Assembly (NCBI GenBank): GCA_019240215.1
Contig: JAFAYQ010000029.1
Location: 1-37,844 of the forward strand
Length of the DNA stretch: 37,844 bases
Direction of reading: 5' to 3'
Source: Actinomycetota bacterium
GTDB taxonomy: Bacteria > Actinomycetota > Actinomycetes > Streptosporangiales > Streptosporangiaceae
A program made the translations under genes and the position numbers. Under the pieces are notes generated by a model. The model ran no database searches and was not told the origin of the DNA. It saw only the letters and a list, made by a program, of their open reading frames with translations. Shown here piece after piece: positions 22,663 to 30,819 of the stretch. How positions within the stretch are numbered: the stretch's first letter is position 1; the number at the start of each line of letters is the position of its first letter.

Positions 22663-23975
22663 TCAGGAGGTGATCGCTTCCAGCGAGCGGCCGCGGGTCT
22701 CCGCACCGAAGCAGAACACCACCACCACGGCGACCAGGGCGACCGCCCCGACCAGGCTGTAGACGGCGACGACGCCGCCCGCGGCCAGCAGCAGCGGGAT
22801 CAGCGAGGGGCCGACCACACCCGACATCAGGCGGCCGGCCCCTTCGGTGACCGAGGTGCCGGTCGCCCGGATCGGGGTCGGGTAGCTCTCGGCCGTGTAG
22901 ACCTTGACGGCCGGGTCCGCCCCGATCCCGAAGAACGACATCAGGCCGCCGACCAGCAGCACCGGCAGCACCCCGCGGGTTTGCGGCCCCAGCGCTCGAC
23001 CACCCACGCCTCCAGCAGCTTGCCGGGGATGGAGACGGCCACGATGACCGCGGTGAACACGAAGGCGGAGGTCAGCGTGAAGCCCATCGACGACACGACC
23101 GTCGGCATGAACGTCTGGATCGAGTAGAAGACGAAGAAGATGCCGCCGAACGTGGTCCACAGCACCAGCGACCGGCGCCGGTAGGGGCCGCGGAACAGCG
23201 CCCGCCACGGGGACCGCTGGGCGGCGGGCCCGGCCGGGGGCTCAGCCGGCCCGGTGGCCGGGGGCTCAGCCAGCACGGTGGCCGGGGGCGGCGGCAGCGG
23301 GTGGCCGGTCTCGGCCTGCACCCGGGACTCGATCTCGGTCAGCACCTGCTCGGCTTCGGCGAACCGTCCCCTGGCCTCGTACCAGCGCGGCGACTCGGGC
23401 ACGTAGCGCCAGGCCAGCACCGCGAACACGATCGGCAGGCCGCCCAGGAAGAACATCACCCGCCAGCCGCTGGTGTTGGCCACCGACGGGATCAGGACCA
23501 GGGCCAGCAGCGGGGACAGGAAGTAGCCGATGGACAGGAACGAGTCGGCGATGCCGACCAGCCGGCCGCGGGCCGAGGGCGGGCACAGCTCGGCGCCGTA
23601 GGCGTAGGGCAGCGGGAACACCGCCCCCATGGCGATCCCGGCCAGCACCCGCAGCGCGATGACCACCCCGATGCCGGGGGCCAGACCGGTCAGGAACGAC
23701 AGCATCGCGTAGGCCACGGTCCCGGCGATCATGATCCTCTTGCGGCCGTAGCGGTCGGCCAGCCAGCCGGCCGGCACGATGCCGAGCACCACCCCGGCCG
23801 CGGATGAGATCGACACCGCCGTCTCCAGCCCGGTCCCCAGGTGGTACAGGTGGGTCAGGGACGGCAGCACGCTGCCGGTCAGGCCGATGTCGTAGGACTC
23901 GACCAGCCAGCCGAGGAACAGCACGACCATGACCTTGGTCAGCCAGCGCGAGGTCGACAGCCGGTCCAGCCGGGC
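22663..23975 (-). pseudogene. MFS sugar-porter-like transporter, frameshifted and without a clear start
   Basis: The protein begins with similarity at ARLDRLSTSRWLTK (23975) and continues through twelve-helix MFS landmarks: ESYDIGLTGSVLP, DRYGRKRIMIAG, PESPRWYEARGRF, then VVERWGRK. At 22980-22982 the frame is lost: the reading frame goes on as PAGCC and stops at 22941, whereas the natural continuation TRGVLPVLLVGGLMSFFGIG and the last three helices (to LEAITS) are in the -1 frame. One missing base in GCAAACC would explain it. In addition, no ATG, GTG or TTG precedes the first conserved residues, which overlap the 3' end of the acyltransferase gene; an ATG at 23930 would truncate helix 1. A sequencing error is the main alternative. 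Confidence 0.75.
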
Positions 23976-25186
23976 GGAGCAAGCACGACGGGGCGGCGCC
24001 AGGGTTTGCGGGGGATGCCGGCCGTCGCGCGGGACCCCGGCAGCCGGGCCAGCACCCAGGTCAGGACGGTGGCGGCCGCGTAGATGATGACGATGCCGCC
24101 CAGCGTCACCACCGGCCAGGGCACGTCGCGGTCGAGCCGCGGCCAGCCGAAGTAGACCAGCGCGGTCAGGAACAGCACCTGGCTGAGGTAGATGCCGTAG
24201 GAGTAGTCGGCCCCGGCCTGGACCAGGCGGCGCAGCCAGCGCGGGTTGCTCTCCCGCGCCAGCAGCACCCCGAGCAGGTAGATGGCGCAGATCAGGCCCA
24301 GGTAGAGCGGGATCTCGACCGGCTGGAAGGGGTCGGACGGGTAACCGGTGCGGAAGCCGGGCACCTGGTGGGCGGCCAGCAGGTACCAGCCCTCGCTGAA
24401 CCCGACCGCGGCCACCATCGCCACCAGCAGGCCCTTCCAGTGCTGGACCAGCCAGTGGTGGACGGCCTGGTAGTGCCAGGCCATGACCCCGCCGGCCAGC
24501 ACGAACAACTGGTAGTTCCACAGCTCGCGGGTGGCCGACTGGTTGAGCATCCAGAACGGCACCAGGTTCCAGTGCTCGGCCGACAGCAGCGCCGCCTCGA
24601 CCGCCACGCTGGCGCCCAGCAGCCACCAGTGGTGGTGCTCAGTGCGCCGCAGCAGCCACAGGAAGGCCGGGTAGATCAGGTAGAACTGCAGCAGCACGAC
24701 CAGGAAGTAGAGCTGGTCGTAGCCGCTCAGCAGCAGCCAGAAGAAGTGCCCGACGTCCTTGGTGGCGTCGCCGATCCCGTTCTCGCCCAGGCCGAGCCCG
24801 AAGTAGACGACCGTCCAGGTCACGTAGGGCAGCACCACCGCCAGCAGGCGGCGGCGCCAGAACGTCCGCCAACCGCCCCGGCCGACGGCCGGGTAGGCGT
24901 AGACCAGCATCGCGGCCGAGATGAACATGAACGCGAACCGGGTCACGTGGGTGAGCATCAAGCTGGCGCCGACCCCCAGGCTGGCCTGGGGCGCGAAGTT
25001 CTGCAGGGAGTGGGTCGACACCACCCCGAACTGCTTGATCGGGCGCATCGCGTCGACGTGCACGAGCCGCGGCCGCCGGCGGCGGGCCGGGGCGGCCGGG
25101 GTGGCCTCGGCCGTCCGGGTGGCCTCGGCGGCCGGGACCGGCTGGGCGGGCGGCTCGGGCTGGGGGGTGTCGAGGATGGCGCTCAC
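23939..25186 (-). CDS. Acyltransferase-3 family integral membrane protein (second copy)
   Basis: A 415-residue multi-spanning protein of the AT3/OafA-type acyltransferase family. The cytoplasmic N-terminus is Pro/Ala-rich; then come VDAMRPIKQFGVVSTHSLQN (helix 1 with the family's early conserved segment), WRRRLLAVVLPYVTW, GYDQLYFLVVLLQFYLIYP and about seven further helices, with SYGIYLSQVLFL near the C-terminus. These proteins move acyl groups to sugars or lipids at the membrane. The histidine in VVSTHSL is the likely catalytic one. The GTG at 25186 overlaps the upstream stop by 4 nt. The last 30 residues look unlike the family and coincide with the start of the transporter gene. Confidence 0.82.
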   Translation of the reverse strand: MSAILDTPQPEPPAQPVPAAEATRTAEATPAAPARRRRPRLVHVDAMRPIKQFGVVSTHSLQNFAPQASLGVGASLMLTHVTRFAFMFISAAMLVYAYPAVGRGGWRTFWRRRLLAVVLPYVTWTVVYFGLGLGENGIGDATKDVGHFFWLLLSGYDQLYFLVVLLQFYLIYPAFLWLLRRTEHHHWWLLGASVAVEAALLSAEHWNLVPFWMLNQSATRELWNYQLFVLAGGVMAWHYQAVHHWLVQHWKGLLVAMVAAVGFSEGWYLLAAHQVPGFRTGYPSDPFQPVEIPLYLGLICAIYLLGVLLARESNPRWLRRLVQAGADYSYGIYLSQVLFLTALVYFGWPRLDRDVPWPVVTLGGIVIIYAAATVLTWVLARLPGSRATAGIPRKPWRRPVVLAPPGWTGCRPRAG

Positions 25187-26598
25187 CTGGTCAGAGTCGC
25201 CCCTGGGCCTGAGATGTCGCCGGTGTCCGGACCTGGAGTTGACTGAGAATTTTCAGATGACCGGTGGTGCTGCTGAGGGAACGTGGAGGAAGGCTGGACG
25301 GGGTGTCCAGGGTCGGGCGCGGGGGCCAGCCCGGGCTCGGTGCCGGCGCGGGCCTCGGAGCCGAGGTCCGTTCCCCAGCCGACCGGCGGCGGGCCGCCCC
25401 GCCCGGGGCGCCGGGCCCGGCCGGTCAGCCAGCGGCTGAGCGGGGTGCGGGCCAGCGTGACGGTCAGCAGGCTGGCGGCGGTCCAGGCCACCAGCACCGC
25501 GATCAGCACGGTCACCGGCCAGGGCAGGTGGGCGTTGAGGCGGCTGAGGCCGAGGGTGGCCAGGATGTCGAGGAAGACGATGTGGCTGAGGTAGACCCCG
25601 TAGGAGTTATCCGAGGTGGTCCGGACCAGCCGGGACAGCCGGCCGTCGCTCCGACTGGCGCGGCGGCCGGGGCGGCCCCGGGACCAGTTCGCCCAGAAGG
25701 CGCCGATCATCCACAGCAGCGCGAACGTGCCGGTGTAGCTGGCGATGGCCTCGGGTGAGAACGGGTCGGCGGTGCCGGTCGCGCTCTGGCCGGAGTGGAC
25801 GGTGAGCCCGTACCAGGCCTCGACGGCGAGGATGATCGCGACGGCGGCGATCAGCACCAGCCAGCGGTGCCGCCAGATCCAGGCCCGCACGGCGGGCAGG
25901 TGGGCCCCGATCACCGCCCCCGCCACCAGGTAGAACACGTAGGAGCTGAGCTGCCGGGTCGAGCCCAGGTCGTACCAGGGCGACCAGGTCCAGTGCCCGT
26001 AGTGGAGCGCGAACGTCACCACCAGCTGGACCGCCAGGCTGGCGCCGAGGATGGCCCAGTGCCAGCGCTGGGCTCGCTGCAGCAGCGCCAGCAGCAGCGG
26101 GAACACCAGGTAGAACTGCATCAGCACGAACACGAAGTACAGGTGCCCGGGGCCGGTGATCAGCTGCATCCCGGCCGATTTGACGTTGGCCAGCAGGCTC
26201 CCGGCGTGGCCGGGGATCGTGTCACCGTGCAGGCCGGCCAAGCCGACCGCCCAGTAGATCAGCACCCAGAGCGCGTAGGGGACGACGATGATCAGGCCCC
26301 GGCGGCCCCAGAATCGCCACGGCGACCAGCGCGGCCGCTGGTAGGCCTGCCAGGTCAGCACCAGCGCGCTGACGAAGAAGAACACGTGCCGGCTGGCCTG
26401 TGACTCCAGCGTGATCGCGCCGTAGAAGATGCTGCCGGTGGCCGCGAACATCTGCATCGCGTGGGTCAGGATGACCAGGACCGAGGCGACCGGCCGGACC
26501 ACGTCGAGCTCGGCCGCGTGCGGCCGCGACCCCCGCACCCTGGTGGGCCGGGGGTCGAAGGCAGGTCCAGGGACGGGGCGGGCGGTCTGGGTCAGCAC
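25183..26598 (-). CDS. Acyltransferase-3 family integral membrane protein (first copy)
   Basis: A 471-residue paralogue of the next gene, with the same landmarks: ELDVVRPVASVLVILTHAMQ, WGRRGLIIVVPYALWVLIYW, GHLYFVFVLMQFYLVFPLLL and NSYGVYLSHIVFLDILATLG. It ends with a 90-residue cytoplasmic Pro/Gly/Ser-rich tail absent from the paralogue. The start is a GTG at 26598; no ribosome site or promoter is plain, and the 86 nt before it hold repeated AAGGT/CAGACC-like words. Translational coupling to the second copy implies stoichiometric production, possibly a heteromeric acyltransferase. Confidence 0.82.
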   Translation of the reverse strand: MLTQTARPVPGPAFDPRPTRVRGSRPHAAELDVVRPVASVLVILTHAMQMFAATGSIFYGAITLESQASRHVFFFVSALVLTWQAYQRPRWSPWRFWGRRGLIIVVPYALWVLIYWAVGLAGLHGDTIPGHAGSLLANVKSAGMQLITGPGHLYFVFVLMQFYLVFPLLLALLQRAQRWHWAILGASLAVQLVVTFALHYGHWTWSPWYDLGSTRQLSSYVFYLVAGAVIGAHLPAVRAWIWRHRWLVLIAAVAIILAVEAWYGLTVHSGQSATGTADPFSPEAIASYTGTFALLWMIGAFWANWSRGRPGRRASRSDGRLSRLVRTTSDNSYGVYLSHIVFLDILATLGLSRLNAHLPWPVTVLIAVLVAWTAASLLTVTLARTPLSRWLTGRARRPGRGGPPPVGWGTDLGSEARAGTEPGLAPAPDPGHPVQPSSTFPQQHHRSSENSQSTPGPDTGDISGPGATLTR

Positions 26599-26684
26599 GG
26601 CGGTCAGCCTGCCCGACCGGTCTGAGGACCTTCTGAATGTTCCTTGAGGGTAACGGCGATGTGACCGGGGTCAACGGACTGGGG

Positions 26685-27482
26685 TTACCGCGCGGGGTGG
26701 CGGCGGTAGAGGCTCCTGGACCAGAAGTAGCTGCCGATGATGATGGCCACGCACCAGCCGACCGCCAGCCAGGCCTGGTCACCGATGCCGCCGCCCAGCA
26801 GCAGGCCGCGCAGGGTGTTGGTGACCGGGGTGAACGGCTGGTACTCGGCGAACCAGCGCAGCCCGGCCGGCATCGAGCTGGTAGGGACGAAGCCGCTGCC
26901 CAGGAACGGCAGCAGGAGCAGGAACATCGGCGAGTTGCTGGCGGTCTCCACGCTCTTGGCGGCCAGCCCGAGGGCGACCGTCAGCCAGGTGAAGGCCAGC
27001 GCCAGCAGGATCAGCAGGCCGGCCGCGGCCAGCCACTCCAGCGGGCTGGCGGTCGGCCGGAAGCCGACGCCGATGGCGATGCCGGTGACCACGGCCATGC
27101 CCGCCACCGCCTGGATCAGGCTGCCGAGCACGTGCCCGGTCAGCACCGAGGACGGCGCGATGGCCATCGTCCGGAACCGGGCGATGATGCCCTGGGTCAT
27201 GTCCGAGGCGACCGAGATCGCGGTCCCCTGGGCGACTGCGGCCGCCGTGAGCAGGATGATCGCGGGCGCCACGTAGTTGGCGTAGGCGGCCCGGCCGGTG
27301 GCGGCCACGTGGATGGCCGAGCCCAGCCCGGACCCCAGGGTGCCGCCGAACACGTACACGAACAGCAGCAGGAACACCACCGGCATGCCGATGATGAGCA
27401 GCGCCAGGGACGGGTACCGCCGCATGTGCAGCAGGTTGCGGCGCAGCATCGTGGTCGAATCGGCGAGGGCGTAGGTACTCAT
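26685..27482 (-). CDS. ABC-2 type exporter permease (DrrB-like)
   Basis: A 265-residue membrane protein with six hydrophobic helices, starting TYALADSTTMLRRNLLHMRR before helix 1. It contains the ABC-2 landmark around SDMTQGIIARFRTMAIAPSS and, before the last helices, FVPTSSMPAGLRWFAEYQPF then TPVTNTLRGLL, a DrrB/NodJ-type signature. It forms the membrane channel for the ATPase encoded just upstream, exporting a drug, lipid or small hydrophobic compound. The ATG at 27482 overlaps the ATPase stop as ATGA. Confidence 0.9.
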   Translation of the reverse strand: MSTYALADSTTMLRRNLLHMRRYPSLALLIIGMPVVFLLLFVYVFGGTLGSGLGSAIHVAATGRAAYANYVAPAIILLTAAAVAQGTAISVASDMTQGIIARFRTMAIAPSSVLTGHVLGSLIQAVAGMAVVTGIAIGVGFRPTASPLEWLAAAGLLILLALAFTWLTVALGLAAKSVETASNSPMFLLLLPFLGSGFVPTSSMPAGLRWFAEYQPFTPVTNTLRGLLLGGGIGDQAWLAVGWCVAIIIGSYFWSRSLYRRHPAR

Positions 27483-28438
27483 CGGGTGGCCACCTCCTCG
27501 GTGGGCTGGGGGCCGGACGGCCCGGTGCCGGTGAAGGCGAAGAAAACGTCGTCGAGGCTGGGGCTGTGGACCGAGACCCGGTCGGCGTCGGCGCCGGCGT
27601 CGTGCAGCCGGTTGAGCAGCGCCCGGACCGAGCCGGCGTCGTCGCCGCCCGCCACCCGCAGGGTCAGGGCGTCGTCGTCGCGGGTGGCGCCGCCGAGCAG
27701 CCCGGCCGCGGTGTCGAGGCCGGCCGCGGTGGCGAACTGGAGCTGGACGTGGCCACCGGGGATCTGGCGCTTGAGCTCGGCCGCCCGGCCGGCCGCGACG
27801 ATGCGGCCGTGGTCGAGCACCGCGATCTGGTCGGCCAGCTCGTCCGCCTCGTCCAGGTACTGGGTGGTGAGGAAGATCGTGACGCCGCCGGCCACCAGCC
27901 CGCGGATGTGCTGCCACATGTCGCGGCGGCTGCGCGGGTCGAGCCCGGTGGTCGGCTCGTCCAGGAAGATCAGCCGGGGGTTGCCGGTCAGCGTCATGGC
28001 CAGGTCGAGGCGGCGCTGCATGCCGCCCGAGTAGGTCGAGGCCGGCCGGCGGGCCGCCTCGGTCAGGCCGAACTGCTCCAGCAGCCCGGTGACCCGGGCG
28101 GCCCGCTGCGGGCGCGGCAGGTGGTTCAGCTCGGCCATCAGCCGCAGGTTCTCCGCGCCGGTGAGCAGCGGGTCGATCGCGGAGAACTGGCCGGTGACAC
28201 CGATCGCAGCCCGGATCCGGGCGGCCGCGGTGGCCAGGTCGTGCCCGGCCACCTCGATCCGCCCGGCGTCGGCCGGGAGCAGCGTGGACAGGATCTGGAC
28301 GGTGGTCGTCTTGCCGGCCCCGTTGGGCCCGAGCAGGGAGAACACCGAGCCTTCGGGGACGGCCAGGTCGATGCCGTCGAGGACGAGGGTGTCACCGAAC
28401 GACTTGCGCAGGCCGGTGACGCTGATCGCGAGGGTCAT
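27479..28438 (-). CDS. ABC exporter ATPase (DrrA-like)
   Basis: A 319-residue ATP-binding subunit. Walker A GPNGAGKTT (37-45), Q-loop GQFSAID, signature YSGGMQRRLDLA (136-147), Walker B LIFLDEP (156-162) and an H-loop-type TTQYLDEADELAD are all present. The C-terminal 90 residues end with SPSLDDVFFAFTG, typical of daunorubicin-resistance (DrrA) ATPases. It drives the permease encoded directly downstream. Its start and stop both overlap neighbouring genes by 4 nt, so the three genes are translated together. Confidence 0.93.
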   Translation of the reverse strand: MTLAISVTGLRKSFGDTLVLDGIDLAVPEGSVFSLLGPNGAGKTTTVQILSTLLPADAGRIEVAGHDLATAAARIRAAIGVTGQFSAIDPLLTGAENLRLMAELNHLPRPQRAARVTGLLEQFGLTEAARRPASTYSGGMQRRLDLAMTLTGNPRLIFLDEPTTGLDPRSRRDMWQHIRGLVAGGVTIFLTTQYLDEADELADQIAVLDHGRIVAAGRAAELKRQIPGGHVQLQFATAAGLDTAAGLLGGATRDDDALTLRVAGGDDAGSVRALLNRLHDAGADADRVSVHSPSLDDVFFAFTGTGPSGPQPTEEVATR

Positions 28439-29298
28439 GACGCTCCTTCCGGGTCACGCGGGGTGCGGCGGATGGTGATGTCGCCCATGCTGGTGCGGGC
28501 GTGCACCTCGACGAACTGGTCGCCGGCGGCGGGCTCGCCGGCCGCGTCCATCTCGTTGTGCACCTTGCCGAACTGGGTGTGCAGGTCGAGCCGGGCGGCG
28601 GCACCGTCCTGGACGCCGATCTCGAGCGCGCCGGTCGCGGTCTTGAGGCTGGCCAGGCCGCGGGTCAGGCCGCCCACCCGGACGTCGCCGTTGGCGGTGG
28701 TGGCCTCGACGCCGTCCCGGGCCCGGTCCACCCGGATGCTGCCGTTGGACGCCTTGATCCGCAGGTCGCCGCGGACGTCGCCGATCCAGGTGTCGCCGTT
28801 GGAGTTCTTGATGGCGGCGCCGCACTCGACGGCGCGGAGCCGGATCCGGCCGGTGCCGGTGCTGAGGTCGACGGGGCCATTCACCTGGTCGGCGGTGATC
28901 GAGCCGGCTCCGGTGCTGACGTCGAGTGCACCGGTCTCGTCGAGCACGACGTCGCCGAGGCCGGTGTGCAGGCGGCAGTCGCCGAGCTGGCCGTCGGTCC
29001 GCAAGGCGCCCATTCCCTGGTTGCCCTGCAGGCTCGACCCGGTCGGGAGGTCCACGATCACCTCGATCGAGCCGGGCTTGCCGAACAGGTTGCGGAGCTG
29101 GGGTCCCTTGACCAGCAGGCGCCCGCCGGCGTACTCGACGCGGGTCTGCTCGGCCGTCCGGACGTCCCGCTCGTTGCCGGCGTCGCTGGGGCGGACCTCG
29201 ACGACCGTGTCGTCACGGTCGCTGGCCGAGATCCGGGTGTCGCCGGCCGCGAACTCGATCACGGCCAGGATGGGGCTGGGGGTGCTGAAGGTAGGCAT
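28435..29298 (-). CDS. DUF4097-family beta-strand-repeat protein
   Basis: A 287-residue protein built from repeating short beta strands with motifs such as LRTDGQLGDCRLHTGLGDVV, LDVSTGAGSITADQVNG and ATTANGDVRVGGL, a right-handed beta-helix pattern of DUF4097. No signal peptide or membrane helix is present, so it acts in the cytoplasm. The function of the family is unknown; in actinomycetes it commonly sits between a ribbon-helix-helix protein and a DrrAB-type exporter, as here. GGGAGGATC gives the ATG at 29298 a strong ribosome site. Confidence 0.88.
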   Translation of the reverse strand: MPTFSTPSPILAVIEFAAGDTRISASDRDDTVVEVRPSDAGNERDVRTAEQTRVEYAGGRLLVKGPQLRNLFGKPGSIEVIVDLPTGSSLQGNQGMGALRTDGQLGDCRLHTGLGDVVLDETGALDVSTGAGSITADQVNGPVDLSTGTGRIRLRAVECGAAIKNSNGDTWIGDVRGDLRIKASNGSIRVDRARDGVEATTANGDVRVGGLTRGLASLKTATGALEIGVQDGAAARLDLHTQFGKVHNEMDAAGEPAAGDQFVEVHARTSMGDITIRRTPRDPEGAS

Positions 29299-29394
29299 GA
29301 CGGATCCTCCCGTCGGGTGGTCACGGGTTTTCTGGGGTTCTTGCTGGGTGGGTTGGCCCGGTGGCCGGGTGGCCGCGGGCTGGGGGCTGAGTGG

Positions 29395-29940
29395 TTAGCG
29401 GACCCAGCCGGTGAAGCGCTGGCCCCCGCGGGCAGCGCGCCAGTCCGGCTTGGCCGGGCGGCCCTGGTCGCCCGGGTCGTTCCCGCCGTCGAGGGCGGTG
29501 GTCGCGGCCCGGACCAGCCAGGCGTTGACCGACAGCCCGGTCCGGGCGGCTGCTTCTTCGACCCGGCCCTTGAGGTGCTCGGGCAGTCGCAGGTTGATCC
29601 GGACCATGGCCGTGTCGTCGATCTCCGGGCCTGGTGCGGTTACTGGTGTGGGCGCGGCGGCCGGCGGCTGGAGCGCGTCCTCGCTGGTGTCGGTGGCCGG
29701 TGGCAGCGTCACCACAAACGTGGGCTCGCGGTCCCGCAGCCGCAGGTCGACCGAGCCCGGCGCCAGCTCCGAGGTGATCTCGCCGGCCGCCGCCGACAGC
29801 GCGTCCAGCAGCACCAGCCGGGTGGCCGCGTCGAGCGGGGCCATGAGCCGTTCGGCCAGCGCCTGCGCCTCGTCACCGCCCGCCGCGGCCGCCACTGCCA
29901 TCTGCTGCTGCAGTGCTTCTACGTACCCCGTCAAGTTCAT
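29395..29940 (-). CDS. Ribbon-helix-helix (HicB/Arc-like) DNA-binding protein
   Basis: A 181-residue protein. The N-terminal half (NLTGYVEALQQQMAVAAAAG onward) is alpha-helical and of no known family; the middle is a Pro/Ala linker. A ribbon-helix-helix domain lies at about residues 118-156: MVRINLRLPEHLKGRVEEAA as beta strand plus helix A, then ARTGLSVNAWLVRAATTAL as helix B with the usual GLSVNAWL turn. It ends in an Arg/Gly-rich tail. Such proteins bind tandem half-sites as dimers. Three TGGCACCA repeats spaced 11 bp overlap its own start, so it probably represses itself and the exporter operon. The ATG at 29940 is chosen over one at 29967 inside the repeats. Confidence 0.85.
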   Translation of the reverse strand: MNLTGYVEALQQQMAVAAAAGGDEAQALAERLMAPLDAATRLVLLDALSAAAGEITSELAPGSVDLRLRDREPTFVVTLPPATDTSEDALQPPAAAPTPVTAPGPEIDDTAMVRINLRLPEHLKGRVEEAAARTGLSVNAWLVRAATTALDGGNDPGDQGRPAKPDWRAARGGQRFTGWVR

Positions 29941-29969
29941 GGCACCATAATGGCACCACTTTGGCACCA
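29940..29969. repeat. Three TGGCACCA repeats at 11-bp spacing
   Basis: TGGCACCA occurs at 29940, 29951 and 29962, exactly one helical turn apart, overlapping the start of the ribbon-helix-helix gene. TGGNNCCA is itself symmetric. The arrangement suits cooperative binding of ribbon-helix-helix dimers. Confidence 0.85.
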
Positions 29970-30086
29970 GCGCAACTCCGGATGGTACAAATTTGGCTCA
30001 AGCGGAGAACCGGCAGGTCAGTAGGCCTGAGAAAGCGGCTCGGCCCGGACCACCAAGACGTTCGACAGGCGCAGGTGAGCCACCGA

Positions 30087-30134
30087 GGCACCCACTTGGC
30101 ACCACCCGGCACCCACTTGGCACCACCCGGCACC
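30087..30134. repeat. Five GGCACC words phased at 10.5 bp (tandem 21-bp unit)
   Basis: GGCACC starts at 30087, 30098, 30108, 30119 and 30129. The spacing alternates 11, 10, 11, 10. A 21-bp unit is repeated exactly (30087-30107 and 30108-30128) and a third copy begins. The words are the same as in the cluster at 29940. Confidence 0.9.
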
Positions 30135-30151
30135 AGCCGCGGGGCCGTTTA

Positions 30152-30203
30152 CCCGCAATGTGACATCGCGGCCATAAGAGTGCCATCGATGTGACATTGC
30201 GGG
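30152..30203. repeat. 17-bp inverted repeat carrying ATGTGACAT twice
   Basis: CCCGCAATGTGACATCG (30152-30168) and CGATGTGACATTGCGGG (30187-30203) form a dyad with one mismatch around 18 nt. ATGTGACAT occurs in the same orientation in both arms, 31 bp (three turns) apart, so it can also be read as a direct repeat. Confidence 0.8.
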
Positions 30204-30204
30204 C

Positions 30205-30228
30205 AAAAAAGCCTGGGGCCCCCGAGGC
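30205..30228 (-). terminator. Intrinsic terminator with T6 tail
   Basis: On the minus strand GCCT-C-GGGG...CCCC-AGGC is followed by six T residues (30210-30205), 40 nt after the flavin reductase stop. It is the only classic U-tailed terminator in the window and ends the mshB-DUF6113-reductase transcript. Confidence 0.8.
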
Positions 30229-30267
30229 AGCCGGCACCTCACGAGTTCTACGTGACCGGTGGGGGCG

Positions 30268-30819
30268 TCAGCGGGCGGGGAGGCGGCGGTAGCGGCCCGC
30301 GTGGTACAGCAGCGGACCGGGGACGTCGCCGGAGCCGGGGCCGGTGACCGAGAGGACCTGGCCGACCAGGATCGTGTGGTCGCCGCCGGGGTGGACGGCG
30401 TAGGTGCGGCACTCCAGCGAGGCCAGCGCGTCGTCGAGGATGGGGTGGCCGGTGACCGGGCCGGGGTGGTGGGGGTGGCCGTTGAGGGACGTGTCGAGGG
30501 GGCGGCCCTTGGTGGCGAGCCAGCGGGCGGTCGGCTCGTGTTCCTCGCTGAGGATCGAGACCGCCCAGGTGCCGGCCGAGATCACCGCGTCGTGCAGCCG
30601 GGCGGCGCGGTCGACGCAGACCAGGATGAGCAGCGGGTCGAGCGACACCGAGGTGAACGAGCTGACCGTCATCGCGTGGGTGACGCCGCCGGTGGCGGTG
30701 GCGACGACGGTGATGCCGGTGACGAACTGGCCGACCGCCTGGCGGAACGCCTCCTGGCCGGGCGCCGCGGCCGGGCCGTCCGGGCCCCGGTCCTGGGGAG
30801 GGTCGGCCGGGGCGGTCAC
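30268..30819 (-). CDS. Flavin reductase family protein
   Basis: A 183-residue FMN-binding split-barrel protein. QAVGQFVTGITVVATATGG is the usual first strand/helix, then THAMTVSSFTSVSLDPLLIL with the flavin-binding TVSSF, VSILSEEHEPTARW and HPGGDHTILVGQVLSV near the C-terminus. These enzymes reduce free FMN or FAD with NAD(P)H or supply reduced flavin to a monooxygenase; the partner is not in the window. The GTG at 30819 overlaps the stop of the DUF6113 gene as GTGA, so the start is well supported even though the frame is open further upstream. Confidence 0.88.
   Translation of the reverse strand: MTAPADPPQDRGPDGPAAAPGQEAFRQAVGQFVTGITVVATATGGVTHAMTVSSFTSVSLDPLLILVCVDRAARLHDAVISAGTWAVSILSEEHEPTARWLATKGRPLDTSLNGHPHHPGPVTGHPILDDALASLECRTYAVHPGGDHTILVGQVLSVTGPGSGDVPGPLLYHAGRYRRLPAR

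Larger units (their letters stand above)
29970..30204. promoter_or_regulatory. Repeat-rich intergenic control region
   Basis: No gene is supported in the 327 bp between the ribbon-helix-helix start and the flavin-reductase stop. The region carries a second GGCACC cluster (30087-30134), a long inverted repeat (30152-30203) and a terminator (30205-30228). The promoter of the ribbon-helix-helix operon must lie here, but no clear -10/-35 pair can be picked out. Confidence 0.6.

Noticed and set aside
22941..23000. Programmed -1 frameshift in the MFS transporter
   Set aside because: CGC AAA CC is not a slippery heptamer and no downstream pseudoknot is apparent; a missing base is simpler, and the gene also lacks a start.
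30040..30140. CRISPR-like array
   Set aside because: The 21-bp units are directly adjacent without unique spacers and no cas gene is present; phased operator sites explain them better.
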